A stretch of DNA of 64,000 nucleotides. Origin: Prevotella sp902465605. Lineage in GTDB: Bacteria; Bacteroidota; Bacteroidia; Bacteroidales; Bacteroidaceae. The translations under genes were made by a program, and so were the position numbers. How positions within the stretch are numbered: position 1 is the first letter of the stretch; every line of letters begins with the position of its first letter. Positions 49,856-57,941 of the stretch are shown here, one piece after another. Location of the stretch: contig CABQNT010000004.1 in the NCBI GenBank assembly GCA_902465605.1, positions 124,001-188,000 of the forward strand, given 5' to 3'. The notes under the pieces are model-generated. The model searched no databases, was not told the DNA's origin, and saw only the letters and a program-made list of their open reading frames with translations.

Positions 49856-51397
49856 ATGCTGGTTAAAACCTATTGTGCAGCTGTCAACGGAATGGAAGTG
49901 ACAACTGTGACCATTGAAGTTAGTTTAACAAACGGCATCATGTACCATTTCACCGGACTGGGAGATGAGGCCGTGAAGGAAGGGCGTAGCCGTATTGCTG
50001 CCGCCATGCAGTTCAATGGTTACAAGTTTCCGCATGCTGACATCACGGTGAATATGGCACCGGCCGACCTTCGAAAGGAGGGAAGCAGCTTCGATTTGCC
50101 CTTGGCAATTGCCATCTTGGCTGCTAATGGCAGCATTGTTTCTGAGGTGCTCGACCAGTATATGATGGTGGGTGAATTAAGTTTGGATGGTACCTTACAG
50201 GCTGTCAAGGGCGCACTTCCCATCGCCATTCGTGCCCGTAAAGAGCATTTTAAGGGGTTGATTGTCCCCAAACAAAATGTTCGTGAGGCCGCGGTTGTCA
50301 ACAATTTGGAGGTCTACGGCATGGACTCGATGGTGGATGTGGTGCAGTTTTTGACGGGTGCCAAATCGTTTGAACCCACCGTGATTGACACCCGAAAAGA
50401 GTTTTATGAACACCAATATCGGTTTGACCTGGATTATAGTGATGTTCGAGGACAGGAAAATGTGAAGCGAGCGTTGGAGGTAGCAGCGGCTGGAGGGCAC
50501 AACCTCATCATGGTGGGACCGCCCGGAAGTGGAAAATCGATGATGGCCAAACGCCTGCCAACCATTCTTCCACCTCTCACATTGGCCGAAAGTTTGGAGA
50601 CAACACAGGTGCACAGCATCGCAGGTAAACTGGGTGCCGATACATCATTGATTGCGCAGCGCCCATTCCGCGCCCCACATCATACCATCAGTGAGGTGGC
50701 ATTGGTGGGCGGCGGGTCTACACCGCAACCGGGAGAGATTACGTTGGCCCATCATGGCGTGTTGTTCTGTGACGAGCTTCCCGAGTTTAATAAATCCACG
50801 TTGGAAGTGTTGCGCCAGCCATTGGAAGACCGGAAAATCACCATCTCGCGTGCGAAGTACACCATTGAATACCCCTGTAGCTTCATGTTTGTGGCGTCGA
50901 TGAATCCCTGTCCGTGTGGTTATTATGGCGATCCCACGCACACATGCGTCTGTACTCCCGGTCAGATTCAGCGATACCTCAACAAGATAAGCGGTCCGTT
51001 GCTCGACCGCATCGACATACAATGTGAAATCACGCCCGTGCCTTTCAAGGATATTTCCAAGGCAGCTCCTGGAGAACCGAGTACCAATATTCGTGAACGC
51101 GTCATTGCGGCCCGTGCCATTCAGATTGAAAGATATAAAGACTGTAAGGGAATTTATTGCAATGCGCAAATGACGGAGCGCATGATTCATCGCTTTGCCG
51201 AACCCGATGCCGATGGCATCAACATGCTCCGCATGGCGATGGAACGGCTGAGTTTGTCGGCTCGGGCCTACAATAGAATTTTGAAAGTGGCCCGTACCAT
51301 CGCAGATTTGGAGGGTAGTGAGCATGTCAAGACCGAACATTTGGCTGAGGCCATAGGCTATCGAAGTCTGGATAGGGGTGACTGGGCTGAGAGATAG
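49856..51397 (+). CDS. YifB/ComM family Mg-chelatase-like AAA+ ATPase
   Basis: 513-aa protein. Residues about 1-170 form the Lon-protease-like N-terminal domain of the family. The AAA+ core has Walker A GPPGSGKS (221-228), Walker B around LFCDELPEF, and the zinc-like CPCGYYGDPTHTCVCT segment (about 352-367). The C-terminal helical domain contains LSARAYNRILKVARTIADLE. ComM-type proteins aid branch migration during natural transformation; with dprA 4 kb downstream in this window, a DNA uptake or recombination role is plausible. It begins 11 bp after the upstream lipoprotein gene, likely in one transcript. Confidence 0.92.
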   Translation: MLVKTYCAAVNGMEVTTVTIEVSLTNGIMYHFTGLGDEAVKEGRSRIAAAMQFNGYKFPHADITVNMAPADLRKEGSSFDLPLAIAILAANGSIVSEVLDQYMMVGELSLDGTLQAVKGALPIAIRARKEHFKGLIVPKQNVREAAVVNNLEVYGMDSMVDVVQFLTGAKSFEPTVIDTRKEFYEHQYRFDLDYSDVRGQENVKRALEVAAAGGHNLIMVGPPGSGKSMMAKRLPTILPPLTLAESLETTQVHSIAGKLGADTSLIAQRPFRAPHHTISEVALVGGGSTPQPGEITLAHHGVLFCDELPEFNKSTLEVLRQPLEDRKITISRAKYTIEYPCSFMFVASMNPCPCGYYGDPTHTCVCTPGQIQRYLNKISGPLLDRIDIQCEITPVPFKDISKAAPGEPSTNIRERVIAARAIQIERYKDCKGIYCNAQMTERMIHRFAEPDADGINMLRMAMERLSLSARAYNRILKVARTIADLEGSEHVKTEHLAEAIGYRSLDRGDWAER

Positions 51398-51431
51398 CGC
51401 AGCAGGATGCTGTTTTAACTACTCCCATTAT

Positions 51432-51462
51432 TTTGCTATCTCTTCGATTTATCGTAATTTTG
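51432..51462 (+). promoter_or_regulatory. metG promoter
   Basis: TTTG at 51432-51435, 19-bp spacer, TAATTTTG at 51455-51462, ATG 31 nt on. Exact consensus. Confidence 0.8.
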
Positions 51463-51493
51463 CATGAAGAAATATTAAAAAACAGCTATACTC

Positions 51494-53557
51494 ATGGAGG
51501 AGAAAAATTTTAAGCGAACAACCGTTACGGCCGCTTTGCCATACGCAAACGGTGGAGTTCATATCGGTCATCTGGCTGGCGTCTATGTGCCGGCCGACAT
51601 CTATGTACGTTATTTGCGCCTGAAGAAGGAAGATGTTATCTTCATCGGTGGCAGCGATGAGCATGGGGTGCCCATCACCATCCGCGCCAGGAAAGAAGGA
51701 GTAACGCCGCAAGACGTGGTGGACCGCTATCATTCGCTGATTAAAAAGAGCTTCGAGGAGTTCGGAATCAGCTTCGACATCTATTCCCGAACCACCTCAG
51801 AAACGCATCACAAGTTGGCTTCTGATTTCTTTAAGAAGTTGTACGAGGAAGGGAAACTGTTGGAACAAGAATCCGAACAGTATTATGATGAGGAAGCTCA
51901 TCAGTTCTTGGCCGACCGCTATATCACGGGCGAGTGTCCCCATTGTCACCATGAAGGAGCCTATGGCGACCAGTGTGAGCATTGCGGCAGCGACCTCTCA
52001 CCCATGGAATTGATTAATCCGAAGTCGGCGGTCAGCGGTTCAAAACCGGTCATCAAGAAGACCAAAAACTGGTATTTGCCGCTCAACGAGTACCAAACAT
52101 GGCTCAAGAAATGGATTCTGGAGGGACATCAAGAGTGGCGATCCAATGTGTATGGACAGTGTAAAAGCTGGTTGGATCTTGACTTGCAGCCTCGTGCCAT
52201 GACGCGTGACCTTGATTGGGGAATCCCTGTTCCTGTAGAAGGAGCCGAAGGCAAGGTGCTTTATGTCTGGTTCGACGCCCCTATCGGGTACATATCGAAT
52301 ACCAAAGAACTCTGTGAGAGCGATCCTGAACGCTGGGGATCATGGGAAAAATGGTGGAAAGACCAAGATACCCGACTGGTACACTTTATCGGTAAGGATA
52401 ACATCGTGTTCCATTGTCTGATTTTCCCCACGATGTTGAAAGCCCATGGCGACTACATTCTGCCCGACAACGTGCCGGCAAACGAGTTCCTCAATCTGGA
52501 GGATGATAAGATATCTACCTCTCATAACTGGGCTGTTTGGTTGCACGAGTACTTGGTTGACCTTCCTGGAAAGCAGGATGTGCTGCGCTATGTACTCACG
52601 GCCAATGCGCCAGAAACCAAGGATAACAACTTTACTTGGAAAGATTTTCAAGAACGTAACAACTCGGAATTGGTGGCCATCTACGGCAATTTCGTGAACC
52701 GAGCATTGCAGTTGACCAAGAAATATTTCGAGGGAGTGGTGCCTCCATGCGGCGAATTGCTCGATGTTGACAAGCAAGCTCTTGATGAATTCAAGGACGT
52801 GAAGAACAAGGTGGAGGGCTATCTCGATGCGTTCAAGTTCAGAGAGGCACAGAAGGAAGCCATGAACCTGGCCAGAATCGGCAACAAATACATGACCGAA
52901 TGTGAGCCATGGAAGGTTTGGAAGACCGATCCAGAGCGTGTGAAAACAGTTTTGTACATCTCGTTACAGTTGGTAGCCAACCTCGCCATCGCATTCGAAC
53001 CTTTCTTGCCGTTCTCTTCAGAGAAGCTTCGTCACCTCATTCAGATGGATACTTGCGATTGGAATTTGTTGGGAAACCATGATTTGTTGAAGGCTGGTCA
53101 TCAGCTGGCTGAGCCCGAATTGCTTTTTGAGAAGATAGAAGACGAGACCATTGAGCTGCAACTTAAAAAGTTGGAAGATACGAAGAAGGCCAATGCCGCT
53201 GCCGCCTACACGGCTAAACCCATCAAACAGACGATTGATTTCGCTGATTTTGAGAAGTTGGATATCCGTGTTGGACATATCAAACACTGCGAGCGCGTAA
53301 AGAAAGCCAATAAGTTACTGAAGTTTACCATCGATGATGGAACGGGAAAAGACCGCACCATTGTCAGCGGCATTGCTAAGTTTTATGAGCCAGAAAGCCT
53401 CATTGGTAAGGATGTTTGCTTCATTGCCAACCTGGCACCGCGCAAGTTGATGGGCATAGAGAGCCAGGGTATGATACTTTCGGCCGAGGACTTTGACGGT
53501 TCGCTCAGCGTCACAACCCTTGAACATCCTGTCAAACCAGGTAGTCAGGTGATGTAA
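51494..53557 (+). CDS. metG: Methionyl-tRNA synthetase
   Basis: 687-aa class I synthetase. HIGH motif at 23-26 in YANGGVHIGHLAGVY. The zinc-knuckle insertion has two pairs of cysteines (CPHCHHEGAYGDQCEHC). The KMSKS-equivalent is KISTS in EDDKISTSHNWAVW. The C-terminal OB-fold tRNA-binding domain occupies about 580-687 (DIRVGHIKHCERVKKANKLL). Length fits the form with C-terminal tRNA-binding appendix. Confidence 0.97.
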   Translation: MEEKNFKRTTVTAALPYANGGVHIGHLAGVYVPADIYVRYLRLKKEDVIFIGGSDEHGVPITIRARKEGVTPQDVVDRYHSLIKKSFEEFGISFDIYSRTTSETHHKLASDFFKKLYEEGKLLEQESEQYYDEEAHQFLADRYITGECPHCHHEGAYGDQCEHCGSDLSPMELINPKSAVSGSKPVIKKTKNWYLPLNEYQTWLKKWILEGHQEWRSNVYGQCKSWLDLDLQPRAMTRDLDWGIPVPVEGAEGKVLYVWFDAPIGYISNTKELCESDPERWGSWEKWWKDQDTRLVHFIGKDNIVFHCLIFPTMLKAHGDYILPDNVPANEFLNLEDDKISTSHNWAVWLHEYLVDLPGKQDVLRYVLTANAPETKDNNFTWKDFQERNNSELVAIYGNFVNRALQLTKKYFEGVVPPCGELLDVDKQALDEFKDVKNKVEGYLDAFKFREAQKEAMNLARIGNKYMTECEPWKVWKTDPERVKTVLYISLQLVANLAIAFEPFLPFSSEKLRHLIQMDTCDWNLLGNHDLLKAGHQLAEPELLFEKIEDETIELQLKKLEDTKKANAAAAYTAKPIKQTIDFADFEKLDIRVGHIKHCERVKKANKLLKFTIDDGTGKDRTIVSGIAKFYEPESLIGKDVCFIANLAPRKLMGIESQGMILSAEDFDGSLSVTTLEHPVKPGSQVM

Positions 53558-53652
53558 AGAGCTTTTTATGGGCATGCATCATCGGGATAAACCTCCATCT
53601 GTTGCCACTCGTTTGGCTACATTTCGTCGAGCTTGAAAACAGTTTTAAAATC

Positions 53653-54954
53653 ATGGAGCAGCTATTGCATTATTGTTGGAAGCATCGCCTGTTTCCATTA
53701 CGGCAACTCACTACCACCGACAACCAAGCGTTGGAAGTGATAGATGTGGGACTGCACAATGCCAATTCGGGTCCTGATTTTCTCAACGCTAAAGTCAAGA
53801 TAGGCAACACGGTGTGGGTGGGTAACGTGGAAATACATGTCAGGTCGAGCGACTGGTATGTGCATCGCCACGAGCAAGATGCGGCTTATAATAATGTAAT
53901 ACTGCATGTTGCGGGTGAAATTGATGCGGAAGTAAAAACCGAGAGCGGTCGTGTTGTGCCACAGTTGCAGCTTTCTGTGCCAGATTCGGTTGCGCAACAT
54001 TACGAACAATTGCAGACCATCGACACTTATCCGCCGTGTTATGAGATTATTCCCAACCTGTCTAGCTTGACGATTCACGCATGGATGTCGGCCTTGCAGA
54101 CAGAGCGTTTAGAAGAAAAAACGCATGACATCGAACGCCGTTTGCAGCAGTGTGATGGCGATTGGGAGGCTGCTCTCTTCATCACCTTGGCCCGCAACTA
54201 TGGTTTTGGCATCAATGGAGAGGCCTTTGAACAGTGGGCAAGGTCGATTCCGCTGCATGCAGTGGATCATCATCGCGATGACCTGTTTCAGATAGAAGCG
54301 TTCTTTATGGGGCAAGCAGGATTGCTCGAGCGTCATCTTATTCCACAAAAATATCACGAAACGATGGATGAAGAGGGCTATTTTGAGCGTTTGCGAACAG
54401 AATATCTCTATCTGCAACGAAAGTTCTCACTACAACCCATCGATGGAAAAATGTGGCGATTCTTGCGATTACGCCCGCAAAATTTCCCCTACATCCGCAT
54501 CGCACAGTTGGCTAATCTATACCATTCCCGTCGATTTGGATTGCGTAATTTGGTGGAAAGTGAGACCCTTGACGACTTAAAAGTAGCGATGAAATCGGCT
54601 GTTTCGCCCTATTGGGAAACTCATTATGTGTTTGGTTCGGTGAGTAGGAAGAGTGAAAAGCGGCTTTCGGAAGCGTCACTTAACATTCTTCTCATCAACA
54701 CCGCCATCCCTTTTTTGTTCGCCTACGGTCGGCATGAGTCGTCAGAGCAGCTTTGTGAACAGGCCATCAATTATTTGGAGCAGTTCAAACCAGAGCGAAA
54801 CCACATTGTTACCATGTGGCAACAATGTGGCCTCGATGTGCAAAATGCAGGTGACACTCAGGCTTTAATTCAACTCAAAACACAATATTGTGACCGGAAA
54901 GAATGCCTTAGATGTCGCATTGGATATGAATATTTAAAAGGGAGGGAATATTGA
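53653..54954 (+). CDS. DUF2851 family protein
   Basis: 433-aa soluble protein of a Bacteroidota/Chlorobi family with unknown function. It begins MEQLLHYCWKHRLFPLRQL, and the conserved region VIDVGLHNANSGPDFLNAKV through VWVGNVEIHVRSSDWYVHRH (about 33-80) carries acidic and histidine residues that look like a PD-(D/E)XK-type arrangement, an unproven idea. The C-terminus has two CxxC-like cysteine pairs (CDRKECLRCRIGYEYL). The frame is open 51 bp upstream, but the conserved start is at 53653. Confidence 0.85.
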   Translation: MEQLLHYCWKHRLFPLRQLTTTDNQALEVIDVGLHNANSGPDFLNAKVKIGNTVWVGNVEIHVRSSDWYVHRHEQDAAYNNVILHVAGEIDAEVKTESGRVVPQLQLSVPDSVAQHYEQLQTIDTYPPCYEIIPNLSSLTIHAWMSALQTERLEEKTHDIERRLQQCDGDWEAALFITLARNYGFGINGEAFEQWARSIPLHAVDHHRDDLFQIEAFFMGQAGLLERHLIPQKYHETMDEEGYFERLRTEYLYLQRKFSLQPIDGKMWRFLRLRPQNFPYIRIAQLANLYHSRRFGLRNLVESETLDDLKVAMKSAVSPYWETHYVFGSVSRKSEKRLSEASLNILLINTAIPFLFAYGRHESSEQLCEQAINYLEQFKPERNHIVTMWQQCGLDVQNAGDTQALIQLKTQYCDRKECLRCRIGYEYLKGREY

Positions 54955-55008
54955 TTCGCCGTTAGTCAGTGACCCAAAACGGCTGACAAGGCTCGAAAAA
55001 TCACAATT

Positions 55009-55050
55009 TTAAGAACTCAAAAACTCACAAACTCAAGAACTCATCAACTC
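55009..55050 (+). repeat. Single octamer array before the thioesterase start
   Basis: Five 8-bp units (AAGAACTC, AAAAACTC, ACAAACTC, AAGAACTC, ATCAACTC) end 4 nt before the ATG at 55055. They are of the same family as the arrays at 8048-8090 and 12349-12506, with no inverted partner nearby. Confidence 0.8.
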
Positions 55051-55054
55051 AAAA

Positions 55055-55453
55055 ATGAACTATATTTTCGAGACACGAATGGAGGTTCGCGACTATGAAT
55101 GCGATATAGAAGGCATCGTGAACAACGCCAATTACCTCCATTACATTGAGCATACGCGCCACTTGTTCCTTCGTTCATTAGGCCTTAGCTTTGCCAAGAT
55201 GCACGAACAGGGCACCGACGCGGTGGTGGCTCGCATGAGTTTGCAATACAAAACGCCACTCAAGTGCGATGACACTTTCATTTCACGTTTGGCTTTAAAG
55301 AAAGAAGGCCTGCGCTATATCTTCCATCAGGACATCTTTCGGGAGCAGGATGACAAGCTTTGTTTTAAGAGTAAGGTAGAGTTGGTGTGCCTCATTCATG
55401 GCCGTTTGGGGCATAGTGAGGAGTACGACCGCGCGTTTGCTAAATATCTATGA
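55055..55453 (+). CDS. Acyl-CoA thioesterase, 4HBT/YbgC hotdog family
   Basis: 132-aa hotdog-fold thioesterase that cleaves acyl-CoA or acyl-ACP. The active-site region RDYECDIEGIVNNANYLHYI has the conserved acidic residue D17 followed by the V-N-N-A-x-Y turn. The ATG is directly preceded by an octamer array. It overlaps dprA by 4 bp (ATGA), so the two are translationally coupled. Substrate chain length cannot be read. Confidence 0.9.
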   Translation: MNYIFETRMEVRDYECDIEGIVNNANYLHYIEHTRHLFLRSLGLSFAKMHEQGTDAVVARMSLQYKTPLKCDDTFISRLALKKEGLRYIFHQDIFREQDDKLCFKSKVELVCLIHGRLGHSEEYDRAFAKYL

Positions 55454-56589
55454 ACATGACAGACCCACAAGAACTCATCAACACCATCGCTTTAACGCGC
55501 ATCAACCATTTTCATCTCACGGGAATGGTTCAGTTGTATCGTAGGTTGGGCTCGGCGACAGCCGTGATAGAGCATCGACATGACATCCGCGAGGTGCTGC
55601 CCGATGCGTCGCCTAAGTTGGTGTCATCGCTTCAAAACGTGGACCAATACTTGCGTAGAGCAGAGGAAGAGCTCGAGTGGGACGTGTCAAATGGTGTCAT
55701 GCCGCTTTGCATGAATGACGAAAACTACCCGCAACGGCTTAGGGAATGCGACGATGCACCGTTGATGTTGTTTTACAAAGGGTCGGTCAACTTGAACCAA
55801 CGCCGTGTCATCAGCGTGGTGGGAACACGAAGAAACACCGTCTACGGCGAAGATTTAATTCGTCGGTTCATGGCAGAACTGCGGCAGTTGTGTCCACAAG
55901 TACTCGTGGTAAGCGGCCTCGCTTATGGTGTTGACATCCTCGCTCACCGCCATGCTTTGCAAAATGGATACCCAACAGTGGGCGTTCTGGCGCATGGATT
56001 GGATTATCTTTATCCTCCCAGACATCGACAAACAGCCGATGAAATGGTGCAAAAAGGAGGATTACTCACAGAATTCCTCACGCAGACGAATGCGGACAAA
56101 GTGAACTTTGTGAGAAGAAATCGTATCGTGGCGGGCGTTTCTGATGCGTGTATTGTTGTAGAAAGTGCTGCCCATGGTGGTGGATTAATCACCGCCAGTT
56201 TGTCTCGAACGTATAACAGAGAGGTGTTTGCCTTCCCTGGTAACGTGGGTAGTCCCTATAGTGAGGGATGCAACAACTTGATAAGAGACAACGTGGCAGG
56301 GCTCATCAATCACGCTTATGATTTCGTCAAAAGCATGGGATGGGAAGATGATGCAAGGCTCAGTCGTGCACATCATGAAGGAATTGAGCGACAGTTATTC
56401 CCTGACTTGTCGGCTGAGGAACTGCAAGTTGTTGGCGTGTTGGGAAAAAACAACGATTTGCAAATCAATATGCTGAGTGTTCAGGCGGGCATTCCCATTG
56501 CCAAACTCTCTGCCATTCTCTTTACTTTGGAAATGAAAGGCGTCTTGAAAGCCTTACCAGGTGGTATTTATCACTTGCTCATGGGTTGA
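55450..56589 (+). CDS. dprA: DNA processing protein A
   Basis: 379-aa DprA loads RecA on incoming single-stranded DNA in natural transformation. An N-terminal helix-hairpin-helix/SAM-like part (1-75), a Rossmann core with VVGTRRNTVYGEDLIRRFM (about 118-136), VVSGLAYGVDILAHRHAL (about 155-172) and SAAHGGGLITASLSRTYNRE, and a C-terminal winged-helix domain (about 315-379, DLQINMLSVQAGIPIAKLSA) are all present. The start overlaps the thioesterase stop. Confidence 0.94.
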   Translation: MNMTDPQELINTIALTRINHFHLTGMVQLYRRLGSATAVIEHRHDIREVLPDASPKLVSSLQNVDQYLRRAEEELEWDVSNGVMPLCMNDENYPQRLRECDDAPLMLFYKGSVNLNQRRVISVVGTRRNTVYGEDLIRRFMAELRQLCPQVLVVSGLAYGVDILAHRHALQNGYPTVGVLAHGLDYLYPPRHRQTADEMVQKGGLLTEFLTQTNADKVNFVRRNRIVAGVSDACIVVESAAHGGGLITASLSRTYNREVFAFPGNVGSPYSEGCNNLIRDNVAGLINHAYDFVKSMGWEDDARLSRAHHEGIERQLFPDLSAEELQVVGVLGKNNDLQINMLSVQAGIPIAKLSAILFTLEMKGVLKALPGGIYHLLMG

Positions 56590-56691
56590 TAGGAAACTGC
56601 TAATGGGTTGACATCGTTCATGAACATTCTATGCCATGTCGTTTAGGCTTGGCAGCTTTATACAGATGAAATCAGTAACTTTTTCAGGAAA

Positions 56692-57681
56692 ATGAAGATA
56701 GGAAACATAGATTTAGGCGTGCAACCAATCTTGTTGGCTCCGATGGAAGACGTGACAGACATCGGTTTCAGACAGTTGTGTAAGCGCTTTGGCGTATCCA
56801 TGGTATATACCGAATTCGTCAGTGCAGAAGCACTTGTGCGGTCCATACAAGCCAGTTTGAACAAATTGACCATTAGTGACACCGAACGACCCGTAGGCAT
56901 ACAGATTTACGGAAGGGACGTTGAGTCCATGGTAGAAGCCGCCAAGATTGTTGAACAGGCCCATCCTGACGTGATTGACATCAACTTTGGATGTCCCGTT
57001 AAGAAGGTGGCAAGCAAAGGTGCGGGCGCTGGAATGCTGCGTAACATACCGCTTTTGTTGGAGATAACCCGAGAGGTGGTCAAGGCAGTGCATATACCAG
57101 TTACTGTGAAGACACGCTTGGGATGGGATGAAAACAATCTTATTATCACTGAATTGGCCGAACAACTGCAAGATTGTGGCATCCAAGCGCTGACCATTCA
57201 CGGCCGCACACGCAGTCAGATGTACACCGGAAATGCTGATTGGACGCTGATTGGCGAGGTGAAAAACAATCCTCGCATCCACATTCCTATCATTGGCAAT
57301 GGCGACATTACAACGCCCCAGGAAGCCAAACTGGCTTTCGAGCGGTTTGGCGTAGATGCCATTATGGTTGGTCGGGCAGCGTTTGGGCAGCCTTGGATCT
57401 TTAAAGAAATGCGCGACTATCTGGATGGAAAGCCTTACGATGCGTCGCTTGACATCAATAAAAAGATAGGCATATTGGAGGAACAGCTGCACATCAATGT
57501 ATCGCGTATCGATGAATACCGGGGTATCTTGCATACCCGGAGGCATTTGGCAGCCAGTCCCATCTTCAAAGGCATCCCCGATTTCCGACAAACCCGCATC
57601 GCCATGTTGCGTGCATCTACCGTTGTAGAAATGGAAAACATCTTGGAAGCGTGTAGAAAACGCTTGACGGAAGAATTGTAA
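56692..57681 (+). CDS. dusB: tRNA-dihydrouridine synthase (DusB type)
   Basis: 329-aa FMN enzyme reducing uridines in the tRNA D loop. LAPMEDVTDIGFRQLCKRFG (15-34) binds FMN. The catalytic cysteine is C101 in INFGCPVKKVASKGAG. HGRTRSQMYTGNADW, then GNGDITTPQEA and MVGRAAFGQPWIFKE complete the TIM barrel, and a C-terminal helical RNA-binding domain follows. It is 102 bp from dprA on the same strand. Confidence 0.94.
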   Translation: MKIGNIDLGVQPILLAPMEDVTDIGFRQLCKRFGVSMVYTEFVSAEALVRSIQASLNKLTISDTERPVGIQIYGRDVESMVEAAKIVEQAHPDVIDINFGCPVKKVASKGAGAGMLRNIPLLLEITREVVKAVHIPVTVKTRLGWDENNLIITELAEQLQDCGIQALTIHGRTRSQMYTGNADWTLIGEVKNNPRIHIPIIGNGDITTPQEAKLAFERFGVDAIMVGRAAFGQPWIFKEMRDYLDGKPYDASLDINKKIGILEEQLHINVSRIDEYRGILHTRRHLAASPIFKGIPDFRQTRIAMLRASTVVEMENILEACRKRLTEEL

Positions 57682-57870
57682 GTTCTCCGTTTTAGAACAT
57701 CCCTAATACGCTATCTTTGTCCAAATGGATAGTGATGTGTTCAGGTTTCTCGGTTGTTTATTTGTCCATCGTGCCTGTTCTTCTCTTGATATTCTGATCT
57801 GTTCTACAAGGCTATAGGGGTTCGTACCATCCCCTCATCCTCTTTTCATCTTCCTCATTCCATAAATAAA

Positions 57871-57901
57871 AGCGGCATAACCTCACCGAGGTTATGCCGC
57901 T
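57871..57901. terminator. secDF terminator
   Basis: Perfect 14-bp stem AGCGGCATAACCTC (57871-57884) with 57888-57901, 3-nt loop. On the minus strand it is followed by TTTTATTTA. It may also stop dusB transcription from the other side. Confidence 0.88.
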
Positions 57902-57941
57902 CTTGTTAGTGGTTTATTGCTTTGTTCAGCGTTCCATGTCG

